Source: an uncultured Rhizobiaceae group bacterium (GTDB lineage Bacteria > Pseudomonadota > Alphaproteobacteria > Rhizobiales > Rhizobiaceae). Taken from it: a stretch of DNA of 37,773 nt. Below, piece by piece: positions 7,219 through 17,142 of this stretch. Within the stretch, counting starts at the first letter, position 1. Each line of letters starts with the position of its first letter. Both the position numbers and the translations under genes were made by a program. A model generated the notes under the pieces. It ran no database searches and was not told the origin of the DNA. It saw only the letters and a program-made list of their open reading frames with translations. Location of the stretch: assembly GCA_938030595.1 (NCBI GenBank), contig CALHIB010000117.1:1-37773 (forward strand), read 5' to 3'.

Positions 7219-9711
7219 GGTTTTTATATTTTTAGTCTCTGAAGTCACAGCTTCGGTTTTGTCAGAGGTAGGAAGATCAATCGTATTGCTATTATCAATA
7301 GGTTTGATTTCCTTGATTTCCGGTTTGCCGTAGTAAAACCCCTGAAGATGGTTGCAACCCAGCCTTTTCAATAGTGTAGCTTGTGCTTTTGTCTCTACCC
7401 CTTCGCCAACGGTTACCAAGCCTAATGAAGAAGCAAGATTTGTAATCGCTTGAATAACTGGTGCTGCATTTGCCTTTTCATCGCTCAGTTTGTCAACGAA
7501 TGACTTGTCAATTTTGATGCGGTCAACATCAAAGTCAGCAATATAAGAAAGAGAGGAGTAGCCTGTTCCAAAATCATCAAGCGATACACGAACACCCAAA
7601 ACTCTTAACTGGCGGATAGTTGCAATTGTTAATTCAGGGTCAATGATCAAAACGCTCTCTGTCATCTCGATTTCCAGACGTTCTGCTGGCAATCCGGAAT
7701 AGGCAAGCGCTCCCAAAACTGTGTGTATGAAATTTGGTGCTGTGATTTGCTTAACGGACACATTAACCGCAATCGAAGCCTCATCTTCCCAGCTTGCTGC
7801 TTCAAGACATGCCTGTTTCATGACCCATTCACCGATCGCGATGATGCTGCCTGTTGCTTCAGCAATTGGTATGAAAACATCGGGACCGATATTGCCATGG
7901 GTTGGATGCTGCCATCTTAACAGAGCCTCCATGCCAGCATGTTCGACAGGTTTTTCATTTCCTTCTTCATCAAAATTGACTGATACGATTGGTTGATAAG
8001 CAATTTTAAATTGCCCCAACCTTAAAGCGTTTCTGACATCAAGTTCCAAAATCTTAGTCGATCTGCTCTCTTCATCCATGGTGAAATTAAAGCGGTGTTG
8101 TGTTGATTTGCCATTGGCCTTTGCGCGGTAAAGTGCAATGTCAGCGCGATTGATAAGTTGTGCTATTTCGTCACCATCTTCTGGCGCAATTATATATCCA
8201 ACAGATGCACCAATATGAATTTCATTGCCTTCATGGACAAATGGTTCTGCCATCAACTCAACAATTTTTTTGGCGATTTTATCTGTTGTTTCTTTCATGT
8301 CAGAATTTTTATTGCGTCTGTCACTTGCAAAAGTGAAGGAGAATTCATCCCCGCCAAAGCGCGCAATTGTACATTCATCAGAACGTCGTAGCCCATTGTC
8401 TTCGGCAATTTTTTTCAAGCGTTTTGCGACTTCTATCAAGACTGCATCGCCAGAAGCATGACCCGATGTATCATTAACGGCTTTGAAGTGATCAAGATCA
8501 ATCAGAAGAATACTAAATTCACGTTCAGAACTTTGCCATCTGTTGAGTTGCTCAGTAAAGGTTGAACGATTGGCTAGGCCCGTTAGTACGTCATGTTTTG
8601 CAAGATAGCGGATGTTTTTCTCTGCTTCCATTGCAGCTGTTGCATCAGCACATATGCCTCTATATCCAAGAAATTTGTCATTATCCCACTGTGGTTTGCC
8701 ACGGGTCATGATCCATTTGATTGAGCCGTTTCTGACATCTTTGACACTTAATGTAATATCGTGAAACTCTTCTTTTCTGGAAAGAGAATCCATCAAACGC
8801 GTAAGGTTTTCATCGCATTCTTCTGTTGCATGTTGACGTGCTAATTGCGGACTAGTGGATTCTTGCAGGCTCTTTATGTCATGCCCCAACATATCCAGTA
8901 TTTGTTGTGGTACTCTGGTTGCAACCCCATCTGCATTTGTTTCCCATAGCCACTCTGTTGACTGACTTTCATAGTCCTTCAGCAGTAGGTCAATAACATC
9001 GCTTTTTTCCTTGATGCTTTGTGTGTTCGCAAAGGCAGCAAAGAAAGAACTTGTACGCTCACTCACCGAAGCAAACATTCCAATAGTAGCAAAAACAGAG
9101 AAAATGGCGATGCTGAAGTCAGCTAATTCACCCGTACGAAAACCTGCATGAACTGCAACGACAGAATGGATTGTTCCTGCAATTGCTAGCCATGTAAAAG
9201 CAGCTTTTGGCACTCTCGCCAATGATATGGCACCTGCTGCCAAAATCCCTGTCATAATGGCTGTAATTACGCCACGCTCAATGCCATCGTAAATTCCGTA
9301 GAAGAAAATAATCGGGATACACCAGAGGCTGGAGAGTATTGCAGAAGAGGCAATGACATTGTGAATGGATTTTTCAGAACCGGAATATTCAGTTTTTAAT
9401 TCAGCGCGTGTCTTGCTCTTTTTTAAGGTGAATAGAGAAAGGCTAACAAGAGTGATGCACCAAGATATTGCTATTACATCTAGCCAAAAGGTTTTACCCA
9501 AAAGATTTGCTGTTAAGAGTGTAGCAAATAAAATATTACCAAACATCATGGCTGAGGTTAGTGAGTAAACAGATTTTACCTGTAGTTTTCGTATCTCACG
9601 CCCACCAGTTTCGCCGAATTGATTTTCGTCGTATTTATCAAGTTTGAGTAAAGCAAGCGCTGTTCCTGCTGCTTTTTCGAAGAGTCTTTTAATCAATTTT
9701 TTGTCCGCCAC
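7204..9711 (-). CDS. Membrane-bound PAS-GGDEF-EAL cyclic-di-GMP turnover protein
   Basis: Hydrophobic N-terminus, then GGDEF (RFGGDEFSF) and EAL (MEALLRWQHPTHG...DDFGTGYSSLSYI) domains. Confidence 0.92.
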   Translation of the reverse strand: MADKKLIKRLFEKAAGTALALLKLDKYDENQFGETGGREIRKLQVKSVYSLTSAMMFGNILFATLLTANLLGKTFWLDVIAISWCITLVSLSLFTLKKSKTRAELKTEYSGSEKSIHNVIASSAILSSLWCIPIIFFYGIYDGIERGVITAIMTGILAAGAISLARVPKAAFTWLAIAGTIHSVVAVHAGFRTGELADFSIAIFSVFATIGMFASVSERTSSFFAAFANTQSIKEKSDVIDLLLKDYESQSTEWLWETNADGVATRVPQQILDMLGHDIKSLQESTSPQLARQHATEECDENLTRLMDSLSRKEEFHDITLSVKDVRNGSIKWIMTRGKPQWDNDKFLGYRGICADATAAMEAEKNIRYLAKHDVLTGLANRSTFTEQLNRWQSSEREFSILLIDLDHFKAVNDTSGHASGDAVLIEVAKRLKKIAEDNGLRRSDECTIARFGGDEFSFTFASDRRNKNSDMKETTDKIAKKIVELMAEPFVHEGNEIHIGASVGYIIAPEDGDEIAQLINRADIALYRAKANGKSTQHRFNFTMDEESRSTKILELDVRNALRLGQFKIAYQPIVSVNFDEEGNEKPVEHAGMEALLRWQHPTHGNIGPDVFIPIAEATGSIIAIGEWVMKQACLEAASWEDEASIAVNVSVKQITAPNFIHTVLGALAYSGLPAERLEIEMTESVLIIDPELTIATIRQLRVLGVRVSLDDFGTGYSSLSYIADFDVDRIKIDKSFVDKLSDEKANAAPVIQAITNLASSLGLVTVGEGVETKAQATLLKRLGCNHLQGFYYGKPEIKEIKPIDNSNTIDLPTSDKTEAVTSETKNIKTKKTG

Positions 9712-9954
9712 CTAAAAATTATCGGCTTAACTTAGATTGCAATAATTAACGCAACGTCATCTTTGGAGGTTTTGGCGAGGTTTTATTTAAAAGGGTTAAT
9801 CAAGGACTAACAAATTTTCATGCGTTGAGCTTGTTTTAAGCGATGGTTACTTCTCGTAAAAATCAGCTTGTTATGCAGCAGAGTAAGTTTACAGGAAGGC
9901 TCATTTGGTGGTACGAGACACATACTGTCATTTTCACCCAGAAGCATTACCCAA

Positions 9955-10740
9955 ATGAGCGTTGCCAATATTGTCTGTATAAAATGGGGCGATAAATTCC
10001 CACCTTATTATGTAAACCGGCTTTATGCAGGTGTTAAACGTAATATCAACAGGCCATTCAGGTTCATCTGCTTTACAGAAAATTCTGATGGTATTCGTGA
10101 TGAAGTAGAAGTTCATCCTTTACCCGTTGTGCCTTTCGAAGAAGATATGGTGACGGCCATGACTACTGGCAAACGTCGGGGCGCTTGGCGTAAAGTCACG
10201 ATGATGAAACCAGGCGAAGTTGGCCTTGAAGGGCCGACACTCGTTATGGATTTGGATGTAGTTGTTTCAGGGCCGATGGATGGTTTCTTTGATCATGCAC
10301 CTGGTAAAATTTGTATGGGACGTGATTGGCTTGAGCGCCGCCGACGCCGGGTCGGTGGGCACGGCTCGGTTTATCGTTTTGATCCGGGAAAGCATGATTT
10401 CCTGTACACTGAATTTGCAGATGATGTTGAAACGTCCGTCGCTTACAAAGGTGAGCAACGCTATATCTCATTGACCGCTCATAAATATAAGCAACTTGAG
10501 TATTTTCCAGATGGTTGGATATGTTCGTTTAAGCGTCAGGGTATTCCAGTCTTGCCATTAAATTTCTTGATTGAACCACGTTTGCCACAGGCTTGCCGTG
10601 TTATGTGTTTTCATGGTGATCCAAAGATGGAAGAGGCAATCATTGGCGCTGGAACCAAGCTAAGATACAAGACGCGACCCGCGAAATGGCTGCGCGAACT
10701 TTGGCTTGATCATGATGAACAAGATTGGATGCCGTCATGA
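9955..10740 (+). CDS. Glycosyltransferase-like protein of unknown specificity
   Basis: VMDLDVVVSGPMD resembles the DxD region of GT-A/GT8-like enzymes. Start moved to MSVANIVCIKWGDKFPPYYVNRLY (track start 9868). Confidence 0.6.
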   Translation: MSVANIVCIKWGDKFPPYYVNRLYAGVKRNINRPFRFICFTENSDGIRDEVEVHPLPVVPFEEDMVTAMTTGKRRGAWRKVTMMKPGEVGLEGPTLVMDLDVVVSGPMDGFFDHAPGKICMGRDWLERRRRRVGGHGSVYRFDPGKHDFLYTEFADDVETSVAYKGEQRYISLTAHKYKQLEYFPDGWICSFKRQGIPVLPLNFLIEPRLPQACRVMCFHGDPKMEEAIIGAGTKLRYKTRPAKWLRELWLDHDEQDWMPS

Positions 10741-12194
10741 GCATCAGATTGTTATGTGTATCAACCGCAGATAATACAGATAAAATCCTTGAAGCACTGG
10801 TTGCTGATTCTGACGACATTGAGCTTTGCTTGCATTTTGGTAATGACATGGCAGATTTCAAGGCATCTTCGCTGTCGCGTATGGATACGCGGAAAGGTGT
10901 TCGTGGTCATCTCATGCGTGAGCAGTATTATGCGGGTGCCAATTACGAGCTTTTATCATCGCCGATATTCCGTGAATGTATGGAACGCACGGTTGACCAG
11001 CTTCATCGGTATTCAGATGGATATAGATACCGTTCGCACAATTTGAAAAACTTGCAGGACTATCTCGATTATTTTTATATTTTAAGTGATATGCTGGCGC
11101 AGCAAATTAAAGATGAGAAAATCACACACGCGCTTTTTTTCAATGTGCCACATTTGGTTTGCGATACGATTTTATATGATCTTTGCAAGTGTTTGGGCAT
11201 CAAAACTGTTATCTTAACGCAGTCAATTTTTCCTGGTAAATATTTTTCAATGGAGTCTGTTGAAGACTATGGATTTTTTGATGCAAAAAAATCAAAGGCT
11301 GCACCACTCCCCATTGATCAAAAAGAAAACCTAGATTTGTTTTATATGAACAATATTGGTCAAGCTCCTGATGCAGGGGGAAAGCTATCCTACAAGGGAA
11401 TGTTTAATATATTCGCTTATGTATTGCTGAAAAGACCCGACCTCTTCTTGAAGCCTTTTGCGCTCATGAAAATGATAAAAAGAGTCCGCAAAATTTATGC
11501 GGGCTTTCCTAAATGGCGTGATCCTTTTTCCAAGTTCTTCCATGAAAACGAAATGGCTTACTTTGAGCATTTGATGGAATTTGAAAACCAGCAAATTGAT
11601 ATCGAGCAGCGATTTATATATTTCCCTCTGCAGCTTCAGCCAGAGATGACAACCTCTGCACTGGGGGGGCAATTTAGAGACCAATTATTGGCGATTGAAG
11701 CGCTTTCACGTATATTGCCTAATGATGTCAAAATATATGTAAAAGAAAACCCCAAACAAGGGGCCTATTCTCGCGGCCCACTTTTCTTTCATCGGCTAAA
11801 TCGCATTCCAAACGTTGTTTTCATGCCCTCTTTTGCTAATACGAATACATTGATTGCTCATTGCGAGGCGGTCGCGACGATCACTGGAACAGTTGGTTGG
11901 GAAGCTATCCGTAAAGGTAAGAAGGCAATTGTTTTTGGCCATACCTGGTACTCAAGTTTTCCAGGTGTTTTCCGATGGTCCAATAAACTGAAGTACTCTG
12001 ATATTGAAAAAGCGAAGCTTAACCATTCACAGCTTGAAAAAATTTCAGGCGCATTAATTGATGCTTGTCATTACGGTGTGATTGAACGTCATTATGTTGC
12101 GATTGCAAATGAATACGATGAGCAGCAAAATATCAATAATGTTGCTACTGTTATTGAGCGGTTGATTGTTGGAAGACAAAAACCAACTTTTTAG
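10737..12194 (+). CDS. Capsular polysaccharide-processing-like protein (KpsC/KpsS-type), paralogue A
   Basis: ALFFNVPHLVCDTILYDLCKCLGIKTVILTQSIFPGK; YFPLQLQPEMTTSALGG...IYVKENPKQ...VATITGTVGWEAIRKGKKAIVFG. ATGA overlap with the preceding gene. Confidence 0.65.
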   Translation: MSIRLLCVSTADNTDKILEALVADSDDIELCLHFGNDMADFKASSLSRMDTRKGVRGHLMREQYYAGANYELLSSPIFRECMERTVDQLHRYSDGYRYRSHNLKNLQDYLDYFYILSDMLAQQIKDEKITHALFFNVPHLVCDTILYDLCKCLGIKTVILTQSIFPGKYFSMESVEDYGFFDAKKSKAAPLPIDQKENLDLFYMNNIGQAPDAGGKLSYKGMFNIFAYVLLKRPDLFLKPFALMKMIKRVRKIYAGFPKWRDPFSKFFHENEMAYFEHLMEFENQQIDIEQRFIYFPLQLQPEMTTSALGGQFRDQLLAIEALSRILPNDVKIYVKENPKQGAYSRGPLFFHRLNRIPNVVFMPSFANTNTLIAHCEAVATITGTVGWEAIRKGKKAIVFGHTWYSSFPGVFRWSNKLKYSDIEKAKLNHSQLEKISGALIDACHYGVIERHYVAIANEYDEQQNINNVATVIERLIVGRQKPTF

Positions 12195-12209
12195 AAGTAT
12201 TACGTAACC

Positions 12210-13589
12210 TTATCTTTGAACAAGGTGTAACTCAATTGCCTTTAGCAATGCGTTTGCATTTTTCTCCTCATCAAAGTTTTTCACTTGTGAGGCATATTGC
12301 AAATCACAAATGCCATCATGTGCAAAACGACTTAATTCTTTTACAGCTTTTTGTAGTTTGATTTTGTTATACTTAAAGTTTTTGATATCTGACCAAGCGG
12401 GTGATTTTTTTATATGAAACGCACCTGGTAAACTCTTCCAAAACGAATCCCCAAAGACGAATACTGGTTTCCCCATACGAAGCGCTTCCCACCCTGCAGT
12501 GCCTGTAATTGTAGCAACTGCGATAGAGTTTTGTGTTAATTCAAAACTGGGTACATCCGGTGAAATAAATTTAAGATTGTCAATTTGCTCAAGTCTTCGA
12601 AAAAAACTTTCGCTACGTAGTAAACCTGTTTGTTTTGGATTTTCTTTTACGTAGATCTGAATTTCGTTAGGAACGATTTCCCTTAGTTTTTCTATTGCCA
12701 GTATTTGGTCTGCATACTTCCCACCGAGTACGTCAGTTGTCATTTCAGGCTGTAAATGTAGCGGAAAATATACGAAACTTTCTGATCCTGTTTGATCGGT
12801 AAAAAAAGAGTTTTTCTTTTTTAAGTACCTACTATCTTCAACTGCGTTTTGCCAACGTTTTGTATTGCGCTGAAAATTGCTTCTTCGTTTCTTTTCGCTG
12901 ATACCAGTGAGGCCTAATGTTATTAAGCTTCGGCTGCGAAGTTGTTGTAAAAGGTTTTTGAATTTGCGTTTATGATTGCTTTTTACATTAGCCATATAAA
13001 AGGGTGGGGCTTTGGGTTTAGATATATCTATTTCAAATTCTTCAGTCATTTTCGACGTTGCAAACTCGCCAATATCCTCCCAACTTTCGGTCAGCCAACT
13101 TTTGCCAGGAAATAATGATTGAGAGAAAATCAAAGTTTTAATGCCTAATTTTTTTGCTACTGCAAATTGCGCAAGGGCCATACCTTGATGAGGAACATTA
13201 GAAAAGATGAGGCAATTAAGGCGGTGTGTTTTCAACCAATAATACGAGTGATTACAGGCTAACTGAAAAAGATGATCATAGTCATTCCAGTTGTTGATTA
13301 GTTGCGCTGACCAAGACCATCTGTCCGTACACCGAATAAATTCATCGAAAACTTTCTCTTTTGCTTCTTTAACAATATCTATAGGCGCGGAAGCATAAAA
13401 TGTTTCGGAAAATTCATATGATTTCCAATCATGGAAATTTATGAATTTCGAGCTACTTTCAACTTTTCTTTTTTTGTGAATTTCATTTGCATAGATATGT
13501 GTTTCAATATGCATTCCTGCGGCTTCGAACGTTTGGCCAATTTGCCGATTAAAACCAATAAGTCCTACGCGGTTTTTTGATGCCGACAT
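12210..13589 (-). CDS. Capsular polysaccharide-processing-like protein, paralogue B of 10737..12194
   Basis: Same motif series: CLIFSNVPHQG...LGIKTLIFSQSLFPGK; YFPLHLQPEMTTDVLGG...IYVKENPKQ...VATITGTAGWEALRMGKPVFVFG. Confidence 0.65.
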   Translation of the reverse strand: MSASKNRVGLIGFNRQIGQTFEAAGMHIETHIYANEIHKKRKVESSSKFINFHDWKSYEFSETFYASAPIDIVKEAKEKVFDEFIRCTDRWSWSAQLINNWNDYDHLFQLACNHSYYWLKTHRLNCLIFSNVPHQGMALAQFAVAKKLGIKTLIFSQSLFPGKSWLTESWEDIGEFATSKMTEEFEIDISKPKAPPFYMANVKSNHKRKFKNLLQQLRSRSLITLGLTGISEKKRRSNFQRNTKRWQNAVEDSRYLKKKNSFFTDQTGSESFVYFPLHLQPEMTTDVLGGKYADQILAIEKLREIVPNEIQIYVKENPKQTGLLRSESFFRRLEQIDNLKFISPDVPSFELTQNSIAVATITGTAGWEALRMGKPVFVFGDSFWKSLPGAFHIKKSPAWSDIKNFKYNKIKLQKAVKELSRFAHDGICDLQYASQVKNFDEEKNANALLKAIELHLVQR

Positions 13590-13592
13590 ATT

Positions 13593-14279
13593 TTAAACTT
13601 TCATCATTTGTGCATGCAGCAGTTTGGCAAACTCGAAGTCTTGTGGCGTATCAATGTCGACAGCACGACTGCGTTCAATTTCGTACCCGATTGTGTTGTT
13701 CATAACGAGTTTTTTTTGTTTTAAAAATTGAGTCGTCTTAAAAAAGTAAAATGCTCCAGCATCATGAAGCATATCGGGCAAGTCTTGGGATCTTGTTAGT
13801 GCATTTTCCGGCCATGTGAACTCCAAGGCGTTATTTTTGGATTTGGAAAAAGCGCGTAAGGGGTGGAAATCAAACTCTGTAACGCAAACAACACTGTCTG
13901 CATTCTTTGATATTAATTCTTGATAAGCTTTTTGAAAGTCGTTTGGTTTCAATAAAGGCGCTGTTGGATAGAGACAACAAGCGGTTTGTGTTTCTCCCAG
14001 TTTGGAAAGTGCATCTAGTAAAACTTCAGCCGTGGTTGCAAAATCATTGGCAAGACTGGCTTCTCGTATGAAGGGAATTTCTGCACCATGCTTTTTCGCA
14101 ATGTCTGCTATCTCATCATCATCCGTTGAGACGACTACTTTTGAAAATATATTGCTCTGTTGTGCAGCCTCAATTGACCACGCGATGAGCGGTTTGCCGT
14201 TAAAGGGGAGGATGTTTTTACGTGGAATACGTTTGCTGCCTCCGCGCGCTGGTATGATGCAAACTGGTTTCAAAGTCAT
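13593..14279 (-). CDS. pseF: Pseudaminic acid cytidylyltransferase (CMP-nonulosonate synthetase)
   Basis: IIPARGGSKRIPRKNILPFNGKPLIAWSIEAA and VVVSTDDDEIADIAKKHGAEIPFIREASLAND; start MTLKPVCIIPARGG. Confidence 0.88.
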   Translation of the reverse strand: MTLKPVCIIPARGGSKRIPRKNILPFNGKPLIAWSIEAAQQSNIFSKVVVSTDDDEIADIAKKHGAEIPFIREASLANDFATTAEVLLDALSKLGETQTACCLYPTAPLLKPNDFQKAYQELISKNADSVVCVTEFDFHPLRAFSKSKNNALEFTWPENALTRSQDLPDMLHDAGAFYFFKTTQFLKQKKLVMNNTIGYEIERSRAVDIDTPQDFEFAKLLHAQMMKV

Positions 14280-14403
14280 GGGCAAACAATTCAATTTTTA
14301 TCTGACAACTAAGTCTATTTAGTCACTTTTACTTATTGGCAGAGTGTGCAACAAATGCCAAGGGGCAGCAAATTAATGTTGATAAGTAGGGCTAGAAAAT
14401 CTC

Positions 14404-15909
14404 ATGCGTTTTGCGTTTCGTGTAGATAGTTCGCCAAAAATTGGTATGGGGCATCTCATGCGTTGCTTAACGCTCGCGATTGGCTTAAGAGACGCCGGCT
14501 TTGAATGCTATTTCATTTGTAGAGATTTTGAGGGTAATGGGGTTCACCATATTATTGAAAAAGGCTTTGATGTAGAGTTTTTAAGTACCAGTGGAATTGA
14601 GCTGGACGAAACCTGGCTTGGTGTTCCTTTTCAACAAGATGCCAGTGAGACTATTAAAGTAATTACCAAGAACCTGGCTGATTGGTTGGTGGTAGACCAT
14701 TATGACATTGATCAAAGATGGGAATCTATTGTTAGAAAAGAGTTTTCAAGTTCAAAAGTTCTAGTCATTGATGATTTAGTAAATAGGCCACATGACTGTG
14801 ATATATTGGTAGATCAGACATTTGGGCGTTCTGCGGAAGAGTATAAGGCGCTGGTTCCTGACAATTCAGTTTTTTGCCTTGGTACAGATCATGCTCTCTT
14901 AAGAGCGGGGTTTAAGGAGCTGAGAGAGCGCAAATCGAATGATGATATAATCAAAACTCCTCATATTTTAGTGACATTAGGCGGCGGTAACAGTTCCTTA
15001 CCCCTTCAGATAATTGGTAGGGCCTTGAAGGATGTTGCACATAAACATATTTTTTCTGTAACGGCGATCACTGCTGGCACGGCTGATAACCTATTAATCG
15101 ATTATCATGCGCTTCCACTAGACGTTGAGCTGATTGATTTTTCCAAGAATATTGAAGTTGAAATGGCCAAGGCTGATTTTGTTATTGGCGCAGGGGGCGG
15201 TACAAGTTGGGAGAGATGCTGTATGGGGCTTCCAACTGTAGTGCTTACCATTGCAGATAATCAGATAGAAATCGCAAAAATATTAAGTGAGCAAAGAGCA
15301 GGTATTTCTGTCGCTACCAATGCTGAGGAAATAGCTTCCGCGACAGAGATGCTTATTTCCAATAGAGAGCTGCTGTTTGAGATGAGTGAGAATGCTTCTA
15401 GGCTATGTGATGGCAATGGAGTAACAAGAGTTGTTCAGGAAATTATTGCGTCTAGCGTCTCAGTGAAATTGGCTACGATTGATGATGCACAATTTATTTA
15501 TGATGCACGCTATGCAAATCAAGCTTCCAAGTTTTATCGAAGTCAGGATATACCTAACTTTGATGCGCATGTTGCATGGCTGGATGATGCCTTGTCAAAA
15601 GATGATCGTATTTTGGCAAATATGTTTTTGGGTGAAAATAAAATCGCACACATACGTTTGGATAGAGAGCCAGACCGAACTGGAGAAGGCGAGATAGGGA
15701 TTTGTCTGTCAGAAGATTGGCGCGGAAAAGGTCTTGCGAAGATTATTTTAAATGCGGCCAACGAACACTTTTCTAACATAGGCTTTTCAAAAATCTATGC
15801 TGAGGTTCACGAGAATAACAAACCTTCAAATCAAATATTTAAAGCAACGGGATATGAGTATCTTTCGGCTGACAGCGAAGGTTTTATACGTTATTTATGG
15901 CAGGCGTAA
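14404..15909 (+). CDS. pseG: Fused PseG (UDP-sugar hydrolase) and PseH-like GNAT N-acetyltransferase
   Basis: PseG signature MRFAFRVDSSPKIGMGHLMRCLTLAIGLRDAG...VIGAGGGTSWERCCMGLPTVVLTIADNQ; C-terminal ~150 aa GNAT-like (GEIGICLSEDWRGKGLAKIILNAANEHF...IYAEVHENNKPSNQIFKATGYEYL). Confidence 0.88.
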   Translation: MRFAFRVDSSPKIGMGHLMRCLTLAIGLRDAGFECYFICRDFEGNGVHHIIEKGFDVEFLSTSGIELDETWLGVPFQQDASETIKVITKNLADWLVVDHYDIDQRWESIVRKEFSSSKVLVIDDLVNRPHDCDILVDQTFGRSAEEYKALVPDNSVFCLGTDHALLRAGFKELRERKSNDDIIKTPHILVTLGGGNSSLPLQIIGRALKDVAHKHIFSVTAITAGTADNLLIDYHALPLDVELIDFSKNIEVEMAKADFVIGAGGGTSWERCCMGLPTVVLTIADNQIEIAKILSEQRAGISVATNAEEIASATEMLISNRELLFEMSENASRLCDGNGVTRVVQEIIASSVSVKLATIDDAQFIYDARYANQASKFYRSQDIPNFDAHVAWLDDALSKDDRILANMFLGENKIAHIRLDREPDRTGEGEIGICLSEDWRGKGLAKIILNAANEHFSNIGFSKIYAEVHENNKPSNQIFKATGYEYLSADSEGFIRYLWQA

Positions 15910-15930
15910 TTAATTCGGTTTAGATAAGAC

Positions 15931-17142
15931 ATGACCCAACCCTTTCTCCCCTATGGCAAGCAAAATATTACTGCTGAGGATAAGCAGGCAGTGCTGGCTG
16001 CCTTGGATAGTTCATTTCTGACGACTGGTCCAAAGGTCGCTGAATTTGAAGCTGCTTTCGCAGACTATCTTGGTGCGCCTCATGCGGTCGCATTTTCTAA
16101 TGCAACGGCTGCTCTGCATATTGCCTGTCTTGCCTTGGGTGTGGGCGATGGCGATTGCGTTTTAACCCCAACCATGTCTTTTGCCGCTTCCACAAATTGT
16201 GCGTCTTATGCAGGGGCAAAAATTGAATTTATGGATTGTGATCCTTCAACAGGTCTTGTTACGCCCCAAACCTTCGTTGAGGCTGCCGACAGAGCTGAGA
16301 AAGCTGGGCGACCTGCAAAAGTAGCTGTCATAGTGCACATTAATGGTGAGGCTGCAGATATTGTTGCAATATCAAGAGAGGCAAAGGCCCGTGGCATCGA
16401 GTTGATTGAAGACTCTTGTCACGCTTTGGGAACGACCTATACTGATCATGTGGGTAAAGTTCAAAAAATCGGTACCTGTCAGTATTCAACCTTTTCCAGT
16501 TATTCATTTCACCCTGTAAAAACGATTACCAGCGGTGAAGGAGGAATGCTGACTTGTAAGGATCCAAAGCTTGCGCGTATTGTTTCTGATTTGCGCAGCC
16601 ATGGTATAACCAGAGATGCAGAGAGCTTTGTTAATGCGGAACTTGCATTTGATGAAAATGGTGACCCAAACCCCTGGTATTATGAAATGCAATCGCTCGG
16701 GTTTAACTATCGTTTGACTGATATCGCCTGCGCCTTGGGGCTGAGCCAACTCAATAAGATGAAGCAGATTGCAGTCAGACGCAGAGAAATCAAAGCGCTT
16801 TACGATGAACTGTTTGCAAAAAGTAATGTGCCCGTAACTGTTATACCATCAGCCGAGGGGGGGGATGCAGTCCGGCACCTTTATCCTGTGTTGATTGATT
16901 TTCACTCGCATGGATTATCTCGGGCAGCTTTTTGTCATAAACTCAAAGAACAAGGCGTAGGCACACAAGTCCATTATATTCCAACTCATATGTTGCCATA
17001 TTACGTTAGTAAGTATGGAAAGCAGAACTTGAAAGGTGCGCAAGAGTATTACAACAAAGTGATATCCTTGCCATTTTATCCTGAATTGACGGATGCAGAT
17101 ATTTCACGCGTCGTTGATACGATTAAAAAAGTGCTGACTTAA
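15931..17142 (+). CDS. pseC: UDP-4-amino-4,6-dideoxy-N-acetyl-beta-L-altrosamine transaminase
   Basis: DegT/DnrJ/EryC1 aminotransferase; MTQPFLPYGKQNITAEDKQAVLAALDSSFLTTGPKVAEFE and SFHPVKTITSGEGGM. Confidence 0.92.
   Translation: MTQPFLPYGKQNITAEDKQAVLAALDSSFLTTGPKVAEFEAAFADYLGAPHAVAFSNATAALHIACLALGVGDGDCVLTPTMSFAASTNCASYAGAKIEFMDCDPSTGLVTPQTFVEAADRAEKAGRPAKVAVIVHINGEAADIVAISREAKARGIELIEDSCHALGTTYTDHVGKVQKIGTCQYSTFSSYSFHPVKTITSGEGGMLTCKDPKLARIVSDLRSHGITRDAESFVNAELAFDENGDPNPWYYEMQSLGFNYRLTDIACALGLSQLNKMKQIAVRRREIKALYDELFAKSNVPVTVIPSAEGGDAVRHLYPVLIDFHSHGLSRAAFCHKLKEQGVGTQVHYIPTHMLPYYVSKYGKQNLKGAQEYYNKVISLPFYPELTDADISRVVDTIKKVLT

Noticed and set aside
9780-9815. TTAA...TTAA pair (TTAAAAGGGTTAA) upstream of the glycosyltransferase-like gene as a second CtrA box
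   Set aside because: Spacing is 5 nt rather than 7 and the context does not match the consensus.
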